Source of the DNA: Bacillota bacterium | GTDB lineage: Bacteria; Bacillota; Bacilli; Desulfuribacillales; Desulfuribacillaceae | DNA length: 64,000 nt | Direction of reading: 5' to 3' | Assembly: GCA_023388635.1 (NCBI GenBank) | Contig: JAEWFW010000020.1 | Location: 36,333-100,332 of the forward strand | Shown here: in pieces, positions 53,670-61,810 of the stretch | Layout: each line of letters opens with the position of its first letter | Numbering within the stretch: the first letter of the stretch is position 1 | Translations under genes and position numbers: made by a program | The notes under the pieces: generated by a model | Told to the model about the DNA's origin: nothing | Database searches by the model: none | Seen by the model: the letters and a program-made list of their open reading frames with translations, nothing else

Positions 53670-55073
53670 ATGAACCGTATTGATGAGTACAATACCTTGC
53701 TCAATGAACTCGATCATACTCCACCTGCCCTTGACCATGCTATAGATTGTGCCGTTACTAGGCTCCATACTGCCAAGCGGATGCGCCGGTTGATTGTATA
53801 TCCGTTAACAAGTGCTATCGCTTTTGTCACAGCCTTTGTGATCATGGTCAATCTGTCTGTGCCTTTTGCCGTGGCATGCGGGCGTTTCCCGTTGCTCCGC
53901 GACCTCGCTTCTGCTGTGTCATTCTCGCCGTCACTGCGCGCAGCTGTCGAAAACGAATATGTACAACCGATTAATTTACAACAAACAAACAATGATATTA
54001 CAATACGGGTCGAATACCTAATCGTCGATCAAAAACAGTTAAATATCTTCTATGTGTTAGATTCTCCGGTTTATACCCAAATGGATATCATTCCTTCAAT
54101 CAGCGCATATGATGGTACTGCCCTGGAAGGGTATGCCATATCACATAGCAGTTATGGTCTCGCGAATGGCGATTTGCGCACAGCGACGATCGATTTCGTG
54201 CAAACCGCGATACCGGAGCAATTAAAACTGGCTTTTGAAGTGTACAACAGAGACACCGATGCTACTGGTGCTCCAGAACAGAGAGTCGACGATAATATTT
54301 TCTCTGGAGATATTCCGCCCGAGCCTGAGACGATCTCTCGCTTTGTCTTTGATCTCACATTCGATCCGACGTATACTGGCCAAGGGGAACAGCTTGCCAT
54401 CGATCAACCCTTTACCATCGACAATCAGACATTTACGGTGACGAGTGCAGAAATCTATCCCACTCATATGCAAATCAATCTGCAAGACAAACAGCAAAAT
54501 TCCGCGTGGATTAAATCCTTAAGCTATTACATCGAAGATGAGAAAGGCAATCGCTTTGATAAGATAGCCAATGGCATCTCCGCTACCGGTGCCATAGATT
54601 CACCGATGATGGAATCCCATCGGTTGGAGAGTTCCTTTTTTGCCAAGAGCAAGCACCTGACGCTCTATATTGAAGAAGCAGAATTTCTCAATAAAGACAT
54701 GGGACGTACCTATGTGGATTTAGCAAACGGAATAGCAGACAACCTGCCACAAGGTGTCTCATTGGAATCGGCAATTCGCAAAGGCAATCACTGGCAATTA
54801 GCATTTGCCGCTATTGAACGCAAGGAGAATTATTTCCATCAAATTTTCGCTAATACCTATTATGACGAATATGAAAACGAATATTTTTATAATAGTTCAT
54901 CTTCGGGAATGTATAATCTTTGGGATGAACAAAATCAGCAAGAAGTTCATAAATCCGGCGTAATTCTTGTGCAATTTGCACTGATGGACTATCCCTATGA
55001 TGTCGTGTATCTGTCGCCACACTATTCACACACAGTGCATCTCGACGAACCGATTGCCATTGAGCTAAAATAG
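53670..55073 (+). CDS. DUF4179 membrane anti-sigma-like protein
   Basis: This 467-residue protein has a cytosolic N-terminus of about 36 residues, one membrane segment (YPLTSAIAFVTAFVIMVNLSV) and a large extracellular beta-rich part that matches DUF4179 proteins (RDLASAVSFSPSLRAAVENEYVQPINL...). DUF4179 genes typically follow ECF sigma genes and are taken to be anti-sigma factors or sensors. GGAGGAGGA precedes the ATG. It ends at a strong terminator. Confidence 0.85.
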   Translation: MNRIDEYNTLLNELDHTPPALDHAIDCAVTRLHTAKRMRRLIVYPLTSAIAFVTAFVIMVNLSVPFAVACGRFPLLRDLASAVSFSPSLRAAVENEYVQPINLQQTNNDITIRVEYLIVDQKQLNIFYVLDSPVYTQMDIIPSISAYDGTALEGYAISHSSYGLANGDLRTATIDFVQTAIPEQLKLAFEVYNRDTDATGAPEQRVDDNIFSGDIPPEPETISRFVFDLTFDPTYTGQGEQLAIDQPFTIDNQTFTVTSAEIYPTHMQINLQDKQQNSAWIKSLSYYIEDEKGNRFDKIANGISATGAIDSPMMESHRLESSFFAKSKHLTLYIEEAEFLNKDMGRTYVDLANGIADNLPQGVSLESAIRKGNHWQLAFAAIERKENYFHQIFANTYYDEYENEYFYNSSSSGMYNLWDEQNQQEVHKSGVILVQFALMDYPYDVVYLSPHYSHTVHLDEPIAIELK

Positions 55074-55109
55074 TACAATGCATTCCAGTTTCTATATGGT
55101 AAAAAGAAA

Positions 55110-55146
55110 AGTGTTTAAACTACTTTCGAGCAGTAGTTTAAACACT
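55110..55146. terminator. Terminator after the DUF4179 gene
   Basis: AGTGTTTAAACTACT (55110-55124) and AGTAGTTTAAACACT (55132-55146) form a perfect 15-bp stem. A-rich and T-rich flanks suggest it can act on both strands. Confidence 0.85.
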
Positions 55147-55168
55147 CTTCTATTATTTCAATTGTAAT

Positions 55169-55266
55169 TTAATCCTCATCACTGGCGTTAACCCACAAAT
55201 TAACCAGATGTACGGCGCCGCGAAATCCTACAAACGGCGGTGCATACCAGCTTATCTTGTTAAGGC
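55169..55266 (-). pseudogene. C-terminal remnant of a nitrogenase-like component 1 protein
   Basis: Right after the binding-protein stop, the minus strand encodes about 32 residues ending in a stop at 55171-55169, including WYAPPFVGFRGAVHLVNLW. The PFVGFRGAVHLV pattern is what I expect at the C-terminus of NifD/NifK/NifE-like oxidoreductases. There is no start codon or ribosome site, and an in-frame stop lies just upstream. It looks like the tail of a gene whose body was deleted. The family call is from motif memory only. Confidence 0.55.
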
Positions 55267-55269
55267 AAC

Positions 55270-56298
55270 TTACTTAGACAGGGCATCCACTAAATTCTCA
55301 AAAGCAATTTGTAAGGCGAGCGGACTTGTCGTATTGAGAGAGACGTCAAAGAAAAATACATGACCGTCTTTTACTGCCTGAATATTTTTCCATACAGGGG
55401 ACGATGCGTGTGTATCAACGATCGCTTGCGCATCTGCTAAGAAGTCTTGGAAGATGATATAGTCCGGATTCATTTCGGCTAATGATTCAAGAGCAATCAC
55501 GCCCCATTCCTCAGGATATCCCTCCGGCTTAGACAAGCCAAATCCTTCTACTGTATCATAATAATAAGGGTACCGAGCAGTTCCTAAAGCAAATATGCCG
55601 CCTTTCCCATCTGAACGGACAAACACTACAGTTTTATCTCGATACTGGCTCAAGTCTTTTCTCGCGTCAGCGATTTTTTGTTCCGTCTCTTTTATACGCT
55701 GTTCCGCCAGATCTTCTTTACCGATAATTTCAGCGCAATCCCGAACTGAATCCTGCCATGTAGCAGTATAATCCAGCAAAACTACAGGAGCAATCTGCAC
55801 TAATTGGTCATAAATTTGGTCTATACCACCATGACCGTTAAAAGTGACAATCACGTCTGGATCGGCAGCCAATATCGCCTCCAAATTGATTTCTCTTGCA
55901 CTGCCCAAATCGATAATATCTGCTGTTCCTATATATGGCTTCAATGTTTCAAACTCTTCCAACGCTTTCATCGCAGTTCCTATATTCGCACCAGCCGATG
56001 CAATCGGCGGCGTATCCAATGCGAAGAAATATTCCAAATACATCGAATGCAAAATCGCAATTCGTTGCGGCTGTTTTTCTAAAACAACATCATGTCCGGC
56101 TACATCGGTAATTGTTCTCGGCCATGCAGTCGCTTGTTGTTGCTGTTTGTCACCCAGCTGCGGTGATTCCTGCTGCTCATTCACAACTGCCGGTTTCTCC
56201 GGTGTATTTGTACTGTTTTTTGCAGGTGTTCCAGAACAACCTACCAGCATTCCTGCTAAAAGTATCAATGAGATCACCAGTCCCATCGCTTTTTTCAT
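55270..56298 (-). CDS. Iron-siderophore/cobalamin-type ABC substrate-binding lipoprotein
   Basis: This 342-residue lipoprotein has lipobox AGMLVGC (Cys near 21), a Gln/Lys/Pro-rich linker and a FecB/FhuD-type periplasmic binding domain: PRTITDVAGHDVVLEKQPQRIAILHSMYLEYFFALDTPPIAS, DPDVIVTFNGHGGIDQIYDQL, and MNPDYIIFQDFL. It probably binds a siderophore, heme or corrinoid. AGGGG precedes the ATG at 56298. Permease and ATPase genes are absent here, so it must use a distant transporter or be an orphan left after a deletion. An AraC regulator is encoded directly upstream. Confidence 0.9.
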   Translation of the reverse strand: MKKAMGLVISLILLAGMLVGCSGTPAKNSTNTPEKPAVVNEQQESPQLGDKQQQQATAWPRTITDVAGHDVVLEKQPQRIAILHSMYLEYFFALDTPPIASAGANIGTAMKALEEFETLKPYIGTADIIDLGSAREINLEAILAADPDVIVTFNGHGGIDQIYDQLVQIAPVVLLDYTATWQDSVRDCAEIIGKEDLAEQRIKETEQKIADARKDLSQYRDKTVVFVRSDGKGGIFALGTARYPYYYDTVEGFGLSKPEGYPEEWGVIALESLAEMNPDYIIFQDFLADAQAIVDTHASSPVWKNIQAVKDGHVFFFDVSLNTTSPLALQIAFENLVDALSK

Positions 56299-56373
56299 GT
56301 TTGACCCCTCCAAGTTATAATTATAGTTTGATATTACTAACTTTAAGCTAAAGTTAGTATAACAAAACAATAA

Positions 56374-57225
56374 TTACGTTGGAATGGAGTCATCCTGAAA
56401 ATCATATGGATTATTCCTGAATTCTTCCCGCAATCCACTCGGTGAAATCGCAAAATGTTTTTTAAAGACGCGGCTAAAATACAAAGCATCGACATACCCG
56501 ACGCCTTTGGCGACAATTCCGACAGGCGCATCACTGGTAATTAACAACTCTTTCGCACGGTTAAGCCGGTACGTCATTAAATAATCCCCTGGTCCCATAC
56601 CAGCATACTTGCTAAAAACATAGAACAAGCGATTTTCATTGACTCCACCGATCTCTGCCAAGCCCCGCACTGTCAGCGGATCCATGTAATTTTCTTGAAT
56701 ATACGCTGCAATCCGCTCAAATAAGACCTGTGCACCATGATTCGATTGATTGCGGGCACAGACAAACATTTCTTCCAAAGCACAGCGGAATAGCGTTTCG
56801 GTTTGAAATGCAGGTATAACGCCCGGTTGATTAAACGCCCTCCATAAGCGCCACAAAATCCCGGTCAGCCTCGGACTTTGCCCGATTGCTAATTTAAAAT
56901 GTACATCCGACAGGCGAAAATCACCTGGTTCCTGAGTGTGAACATAATATAAAACAGAAATATATTCCCATTTTTGATTTCCCACCACACGTTTATCGAG
57001 CGTCATGCCTGATCCACCATGGACTACATTTCCACCACTCACCATGTACGGTGTGCCGTCAAAATGAAATTGTGCCTGTCCTCTGATTGGAAACACAAAA
57101 CCGGGGAACGGAGTCGATTTTTGCAAATCGGTCTTGCCCGGTTCAATGATATAATGATACACACCCTTCACCCGAAAAGCAGTATCGGTAAAATGTCTGA
57201 CCAATGTATTGAGCTCTATCTCCAT
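56374..57225 (-). CDS. AraC family transcriptional regulator
   Basis: This 283-residue regulator has an N-terminal cupin-like sensing domain (about residues 20-150) and a C-terminal AraC DNA-binding domain (YIQENYMDPLTVRGLAEIGGVNENRLFYVFSKYAGMGPGDYLMTYRLNRAKELL ending ALYFSRVFKKHFAISPSGLREE). GGAGGTG precedes the ATG at 57225. Adjacent AraC genes commonly activate siderophore-binding-protein genes in response to the ligand, so it probably controls the lipoprotein gene. A Fur-like box and 14-bp repeats lie upstream. Confidence 0.9.
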   Translation of the reverse strand: MEIELNTLVRHFTDTAFRVKGVYHYIIEPGKTDLQKSTPFPGFVFPIRGQAQFHFDGTPYMVSGGNVVHGGSGMTLDKRVVGNQKWEYISVLYYVHTQEPGDFRLSDVHFKLAIGQSPRLTGILWRLWRAFNQPGVIPAFQTETLFRCALEEMFVCARNQSNHGAQVLFERIAAYIQENYMDPLTVRGLAEIGGVNENRLFYVFSKYAGMGPGDYLMTYRLNRAKELLITSDAPVGIVAKGVGYVDALYFSRVFKKHFAISPSGLREEFRNNPYDFQDDSIPT

Positions 57226-57255
57226 TAAACACACCTCCGATTCAGGACATTTTCC

Positions 57256-57325
57256 TATCTTCATATAACTATTTTTATATAACTATCTTCATATAACTAT
57301 CTTCATATAACTACCTTCATATAAA
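57256..57325. repeat. Five tandem 14-bp repeats upstream of the AraC gene
   Basis: Five consecutive units based on TATCTTCATATAAC run exactly head-to-tail (57256, 57270, 57284, 57298, 57312). Units 3 and 4 are identical; the others differ at one to three positions. They sit in the promoter/leader region of the AraC gene. Confidence 0.85.
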
Positions 57326-57373
57326 ATGGCATATTGTGCCACAAATTCTGAAAATAATTAAAATTATTGAAAT

Positions 57374-57388
57374 TGAATATCATTTTCA
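57374..57388 (-). promoter_or_regulatory. Fur-like box upstream of the AraC gene
   Basis: The minus strand reads TGAAAATGATATTCA, matching the Bacillus Fur 7-1-7 consensus TGATAATNATTATCA at 11 of 14 defined positions. Its place ahead of an AraC regulator and iron-type binding lipoprotein fits iron control. Confidence 0.6.
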
Positions 57389-57422
57389 TCTTATCATATA
57401 AAATTACATTCTGCATTGTCAA

Positions 57423-57467
57423 TAAAAAAAACTTCCAAACCCACCTGTGATGTGGATTTAGAAGTTT
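57423..57467 (-). terminator. Intrinsic terminator after ahbD
   Basis: On the minus strand a 16-base arm (57467-57452) pairs with 57444-57429 with two mismatches: AAACTTC with GAAGTTT, AAA with TTT and CCAC with GTGG. It is followed by a T8 run. Confidence 0.85.
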
Positions 57468-57524
57468 CTCGATTTTGTTGTGCGTAATGAAGTTTTGCAA
57501 CTATCTGTAATGACTAATAGTTAA

Positions 57525-58673
57525 TTATATTTGAGCTTTACGTGGTATATAATTGCAGAATGGCTCTTCGTCCAAATAATCTCCTGTCTCGGAGAATGCC
57601 CGGGCGCGGCAGCCCTCACAGACATTTTTATATTCGCAAATGCCGCACTTTCCTTTTAAATTGGAATTGTCGCGTAGCTTTTCAAACACTTCCGAACTCT
57701 CCCAAATTTCGCGAATCGATTGTTGATTGACATTGCCCGCCTCGACCGGCAAGTATCCACACGGCTGGACTCTTCCCTTGTGCGATAAGAAACATACGCC
57801 GGTTCCCGCCAAACATCCTTTAGTCATCGCTGCCATACCATGGGTTTTCGGTGTAATCTGGATACCTTCTTCTTTTGCCTTTTGACGCATAATCCGGAAA
57901 TAATGCGGCGCACAAGTCGCTTTTAATTCAATCGGCACTTCTTTGGACTTATCATAGAACCAAGCAAGAACTCGTTCATATTCTTCTGCCGGAAGCATAG
58001 CACTTTCCGATATTTCGACACCGCATCCCACAGGTACAAGCATAAATGTGTGCAATGCAACGGCGCCTTCACGGATCGTCAAATCCATAATTTCTTCCAT
58101 CTCATGAATATTATGCTTGGTAATCGTCGTATTAAATTGGATTTCTACGCCCACCTCGCGTAAATTGCGCCCACCTTGCAGTGCTTCTTCAAACGAACCG
58201 GGAATTCCGCGGAAACCGTCATGTGTTTCAGCATTGGAGCCATCGATACTAATCGATACCCGCTGTACACCGACATCTTTTATTTTTTGGGCAATTTCTT
58301 TCGTAATCAGCGTACCATTGGAAGCCATAACGATCCGTAACCCTTTATCAGTACCGTATTGCGCAATTTCGAAAAAGTCCGGTCGGTATAAAGGCTCTCC
58401 CCCTGTCAATACGACAATCGGATTGGCGAATGTCACTAAATCATCGATGATAGCAAAACATTCCTCCGTCGATAATTCTTGTACATTGCGCTCCGGTTGC
58501 GCCGTCGCACGACAGTGAATACATTTAAGATTACAGCCTTCTGTCAATTCCCAGAATATCAGACGCAGATTATGCGGCTTGTTCTTCATATATTCTGATA
58601 CATCGCCATGTGTCATGGCTTGCATATGCTTACGTATTTCATGAATCGAAGTATTTGTATGTGGATGTGACAT
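57525..58673 (-). CDS. ahbD: Radical SAM heme b synthase AhbD
   Basis: AhbD oxidatively decarboxylates two propionates of Fe-coproporphyrin III to give heme b, the last step of the siroheme-dependent pathway. The 382-residue protein has the radical SAM cluster motif CNLKCIHC (near residue 50), FANPIVVLTGGEPL, and a C-terminal SPASM region with CGICEYKNVCEGCRARA for auxiliary clusters. AGGGGGAG precedes the ATG. It lies 12 bp after ahbC. The route is typical of sulfate reducers, archaea and some Clostridia. Confidence 0.88.
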   Translation of the reverse strand: MSHPHTNTSIHEIRKHMQAMTHGDVSEYMKNKPHNLRLIFWELTEGCNLKCIHCRATAQPERNVQELSTEECFAIIDDLVTFANPIVVLTGGEPLYRPDFFEIAQYGTDKGLRIVMASNGTLITKEIAQKIKDVGVQRVSISIDGSNAETHDGFRGIPGSFEEALQGGRNLREVGVEIQFNTTITKHNIHEMEEIMDLTIREGAVALHTFMLVPVGCGVEISESAMLPAEEYERVLAWFYDKSKEVPIELKATCAPHYFRIMRQKAKEEGIQITPKTHGMAAMTKGCLAGTGVCFLSHKGRVQPCGYLPVEAGNVNQQSIREIWESSEVFEKLRDNSNLKGKCGICEYKNVCEGCRARAFSETGDYLDEEPFCNYIPRKAQI

Positions 58674-58685
58674 TGCGAACTCCCC

Positions 58686-59870
58686 CTAGGCTTTTACTGT
58701 TACGCCGATTTCTTCGTCTGTCAGATAACATGCCGGATCACTTTCCCAGAAGTCCCCATGAACTGCATCGGCACGGGCACGGAAATTCCCGTTACACATA
58801 GAAAGCCATTTACATTGAGCACAGCGACCTTTTAACAGTGGCTTGCGATCTTTTAATCCGCTCAAAATCGGATCTTTGGCTTGTGTCCAAATCTCACTAA
58901 ATTTCTGTTCGCGAATATTACCAAATGTGTATCCCTGAGTAAATTGATCAGGGTGAACATTCCCGAGGTTATCGACGTTTCCGAAAGCAATACCCGAGCG
59001 GTTTCCGCCATTTGTTTTAATTAAATTATAGATTTGTTCTGCTTTATCAGGATATAGTTGTTGCGCACGCAGATACAGATAAATAGCATCGGCATGGTTA
59101 TCGACTGTCAAAATTTCTTTTTCAATCCCTCTTTTATGGAAATCAACGGTGCGGTTCATGATAATATCCAACGCATCACGGCTTTCCTCATGTGTCAAAT
59201 CTTCTGCCATCATCTCATTGCCCCTGCCGGAGTAAACGAGATGATAGAAACAGGCACGCGGGATATTTTCTTCTTCAAGAAAATCAAATATTTCATTTAA
59301 TTGCTTATAATTGTGTTGGTTAATCGTAAAACGCAAGCCGACTTTTTGTCCAACTTCAAGACAGTTCTTGACCGCCTGGAGCGATTTATCGAATGCGCCC
59401 TTCATCCCACGAAATTCATCATGTACAGAACCGATACCGTCAAAGCTGATACCGACATAGCCGACACCGATGTCTTTCATCGTTTTTGCCACTTCTTTAT
59501 CTATCAATAGCCCGTTCGTCGAATAGGTTACACGGACGTTTTTACTCGTCGCATATTGAGCCAACTCAAACGTGTCAGGACGCACCAATGGTTCTCCGCC
59601 GGAAATCAATAGCACAGGTACTTTGAAATCAGCTAAATCATCGATAAACTCCTTTGCTTCATCAGTAGAAAGCTCTCCTTCGTATTGCTTACTTTCAGAA
59701 GCTGCATAACAATGCACGCATTTTAAATTACACGTTCTCGTCGATGTCCATACGACAACGGGTCCTTGACCGGCAACTGCACCATGTCTTTGTCCGTGTG
59801 AACCTTGCGCGTAACGCAAGCTATCTCCAAAATTTTCTGTATTGCACAGCAATCGTGAAATACCTATCAC
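58686..59870 (-). CDS. ahbC: Radical SAM protein AhbC/NirJ1-like (didecarboxysiroheme to Fe-coproporphyrin III)
   Basis: AhbC removes the two acetate side chains of 12,18-didecarboxysiroheme. The 394-residue protein matches the NirJ1-type N-terminus (ISRLLCNTENFGDSLRYAQGSHGQ), the radical SAM motif CNLKCVHC and a C-terminal SPASM-type segment CAQCKWLSMCNGNFRARADA. It starts with GTG at 59870, preceded by GGGAGGT. NirJ proteins of heme d1 synthesis are close relatives; the pairing with AhbD favours the heme b role. Enzymes for earlier steps (AhbA/B) are not in the window. Confidence 0.85.
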   Translation of the reverse strand: MIGISRLLCNTENFGDSLRYAQGSHGQRHGAVAGQGPVVVWTSTRTCNLKCVHCYAASESKQYEGELSTDEAKEFIDDLADFKVPVLLISGGEPLVRPDTFELAQYATSKNVRVTYSTNGLLIDKEVAKTMKDIGVGYVGISFDGIGSVHDEFRGMKGAFDKSLQAVKNCLEVGQKVGLRFTINQHNYKQLNEIFDFLEEENIPRACFYHLVYSGRGNEMMAEDLTHEESRDALDIIMNRTVDFHKRGIEKEILTVDNHADAIYLYLRAQQLYPDKAEQIYNLIKTNGGNRSGIAFGNVDNLGNVHPDQFTQGYTFGNIREQKFSEIWTQAKDPILSGLKDRKPLLKGRCAQCKWLSMCNGNFRARADAVHGDFWESDPACYLTDEEIGVTVKA

Positions 59871-59917
59871 TCTACTCTACCTCCCTGAAATGAAAACAAA
59901 ATCTGCATTTTATTTTT

Positions 59918-59923
59918 ATTGTA
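59918..59923 (-). promoter_or_regulatory. Candidate -10 element of the ahbC-ahbD promoter
   Basis: TACAAT lies about 48 bp before the ahbC start. The hexamer 17 bp upstream (CTTATG) is a poor -35, so an activator is likely; the TTTGTG repeats lie immediately upstream at about -41 to -73. Confidence 0.5.
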
Positions 59924-59951
59924 GCACACAAAAAAGTCTGCATAAGCAGTT

Positions 59952-59984
59952 TTTGTGGCAGATTTGTGACTGTTTTGTAGCAAG
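59952..59984. promoter_or_regulatory. Three helically phased 11-bp repeats upstream of ahbC (ResD-site-like)
   Basis: On the plus strand TTTGTGGCAGA, TTTGTGACTGT and TTTGTAGCAAG follow with an exact 11-bp period. The TTTGTG core resembles the B. subtilis ResD target TTTGTGAAT, which controls oxygen-limited growth genes. A binding role is inferred from spacing and location. Confidence 0.6.
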
Positions 59985-60147
59985 ATTATAGCTATTTGCT
60001 ATCCATTGTAACATAATCCTCTGAAAATTGCTTCTTTGATGAAGTAGGGCTCTTAGCGTCAGATCAAACAGTTCCTAACGCTTAGGCATATATTTTTTAC
60101 AATGTACCCTCAATAACTGGTAATTATTCGCTTACTAAGCATCCCAT
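59985..60147. other. Intergenic region between the NimA-like gene and the ahbC promoter
   Basis: I see no gene here. The NimA-like gene ends at its terminator on the right side of this gap, and nothing else stands out. Confidence 0.4.
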
Positions 60148-60187
60148 TAAAAAACTCCGTACTCGCGATGTTCTGCCGATACGGAGT
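60148..60187 (-). terminator. Intrinsic terminator after the NimA-like gene
   Basis: ACTCCGTA (60154-60161) and TACGGAGT (60180-60187) form an 8-bp stem followed by six T residues on the minus strand. Confidence 0.8.
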
Positions 60188-60195
60188 GGCTGTTT

Positions 60196-60654
60196 TTACC
60201 TTCTCGCTTTGCCTGTAATTTCGTTGATCCGTATTTCGTAAATCGTAATTTTATCGATCGAGTTTCGAATATATTTCATGCCGCTTTCTCTATACTCACT
60301 ACTGTATTTATCGATAAATTTCTCCAGTGCCAGTTGCGGTTCTTCCGATATAGCCGCTGTTCCATAGACAATGGCACTTTCATATTTTGTGCCGAACTTT
60401 GCAGACAAAACCTCTGTTTTTCCCACGACGGTAAAGCAGACTTTCGGAGAGTGTTGTATGTTACTCATTTTTTTGCCTGTCTCACAAGTTCCATGGATAT
60501 AGACCGTTTCATTTTCCACAACATAGTTCACCGGAACGGCATAGGGGTATCCATCTTCACCAATCGTAGATAATACGCCATATTCTCCCGCTAATAAGAT
60601 ATTCATCGCTTCTTCTTTCGTCAATTGCCGGTCTTTCCTTCTCATTTCATCCAT
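60196..60654 (-). CDS. Pyridoxamine-5'-phosphate-oxidase-like (NimA-type) flavin-binding protein
   Basis: This 152-residue split-barrel protein likely binds FMN. It begins MRRKDRQLTKEEAMNILLAGEYGVLSTIGEDGYPYAVPVNYVV, the standard N-terminus of NimA-like proteins, and has IHGTCETGKKMSNIQHSPKVCFTVVG. Homologues reduce nitro compounds or bind heme or flavin; the substrate cannot be read from sequence. GAGGGG precedes the ATG. It is transcribed as a single gene. Confidence 0.88.
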   Translation of the reverse strand: MDEMRRKDRQLTKEEAMNILLAGEYGVLSTIGEDGYPYAVPVNYVVENETVYIHGTCETGKKMSNIQHSPKVCFTVVGKTEVLSAKFGTKYESAIVYGTAAISEEPQLALEKFIDKYSSEYRESGMKYIRNSIDKITIYEIRINEITGKARR

Positions 60655-60731
60655 GCATAAATTCCCCTCACATGTCCCTCAATCGTAGTTTGGATCTCCT
60701 TGCAATGCTAATTCTGCAATTTGCTCGAAGA

Positions 60732-61109
60732 TCATTTAATCGCACTAATAATACTCGAAAAAAACAGCACCACATAACAAACACTGAGCACAATAAACCA
60801 CAGACGAAATGCGTTGCGCACTGCCTTTGGCGGATCAATATCATTTTTCACTTTCCACTGCAAAAGCATCAAAACTGCGAAAATAAGCAGCAATAGCAGT
60901 ATAGTTACGAATGTTCCTGATTTAAATTTCCCAATCACCTGAAACATTACGCTCACGGAGACAAATAAGCAGAATGTCGTCACATTAATGGCAATGTTTA
61001 TCGCCTGCTTTTTATCTTTTTTAATGCCCTTGCTAATAAAAAACGCGGCGAAAAAAGCTAAAAACGGCAAAGCTATAAAAAATGATAGAATTTTCACGAG
61101 AATTTCCAC
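60732..61109 (-). CDS. DUF3397-like four-helix membrane protein
   Basis: This 125-residue membrane protein has four hydrophobic segments and a conserved-looking NVTTFCLFVSVSVMFQVIG and NAFRLWFIVLSVCYVVLFF. Size and pattern resemble DUF3397 proteins of Bacilli. The start is GTG at 61109, with a weak GGGGTGTG upstream. It is possibly the first gene of a short unit with the NimA-like gene (77 bp downstream). Function unknown. Confidence 0.6.
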   Translation of the reverse strand: MEILVKILSFFIALPFLAFFAAFFISKGIKKDKKQAINIAINVTTFCLFVSVSVMFQVIGKFKSGTFVTILLLLLIFAVLMLLQWKVKNDIDPPKAVRNAFRLWFIVLSVCYVVLFFSSIISAIK

Positions 61110-61288
61110 AATTCACACCCCACAGTATATGCAATCCGCTCCGCTGGATCGACGCTGAGAAAAACTTTTCTTGTACATGGAAAAATATTTCTCTTATATA
61201 ATGTATTTGCTATTGAATGTTCATTTCCTCTAACGAACTATCCATTTCGAGCATATTTTTTTAAATTGTAAGACTTTTGTAAGACTTT

Positions 61289-61317
61289 TTGACAAGTTCA
61301 TTCGTGTTACATATAGA
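61289..61317 (+). promoter_or_regulatory. Sigma-A-like promoter of the second sigma/anti-sigma operon
   Basis: TTGACA (61289-61294), a 17-bp spacer and TATAGA (61312-61317) lie just before the start codon. Two direct TTGTAAGACTTT repeats lie immediately upstream. The start would leave a very short leader, so another start site is possible. Confidence 0.5.
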
Positions 61318-61333
61318 GAGGCGGTGAGAGGTT

Positions 61334-61810
61334 TTGTCCGATATAGATAAAATATACGAAAGACAGATCGACAGGATCTATCGAATTTGCTATATGTACT
61401 TAAACAGCCACGCAGATGCGGAAGATGCTGTGCAGACAGTTTTTCTAAAATACATCAATGCCAAAAAAGCATTTCACGACCTCGAACATGAGAAAGCGTG
61501 GTTCATTATCACAGCGAAAAATTGCTGCCGTGATACCCTGCGGAATTTTTGGCGATCCCGCCGAATCGATATAGAAACTTTACCGGAAATTCCGGTATGG
61601 GATAAAGAGCAATCGGAAGAAGTACTGATAAAACTGTTATCGTTACCTACGAAATATAAGCTCGTTCTATATTTATACTACTATGAAGAATATTCTGTAA
61701 AAGAAATATCCAATTTATTACATAAAAATGAAAGTACCATACGGACGCAATTATCGACGGGGCGTAAGCGCTTAAAAATAGATCTGGGAGGTAATTTTCT
61801 TGAAGAATAA
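61334..61810 (+). CDS. ECF-type RNA polymerase sigma factor
   Basis: This 158-residue protein has sigma region 2 (YERQIDRIYRICYMYLNSHADAEDAVQTVFLKYI, then HEKAWFIITAKNCCRDTLR) and region 4 (LPTKYKLVLYLYYYEEYSVKEISNLLHKNESTIRTQLSTGRKRLK). It starts with TTG at 61334 after GGCGGTGAGAGG. The anti-sigma-like gene overlaps its end by 11 bases. It is more typical in sequence than the sigma factor at 53202. Confidence 0.9.
   Translation: MSDIDKIYERQIDRIYRICYMYLNSHADAEDAVQTVFLKYINAKKAFHDLEHEKAWFIITAKNCCRDTLRNFWRSRRIDIETLPEIPVWDKEQSEEVLIKLLSLPTKYKLVLYLYYYEEYSVKEISNLLHKNESTIRTQLSTGRKRLKIDLGGNFLEE

Noticed and set aside
57256..57325. Tandem 14-bp repeats considered as a CRISPR array
   Set aside because: The units are contiguous with no spacers and no cas genes are present.
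57525..59870. The two radical SAM genes considered as the missing ArsS partner of the TIGR04282/TIGR04283 enzymes
   Set aside because: Their motifs fit AhbC/NirJ1 and AhbD, they lie more than 4 kb away, and unrelated units lie between.
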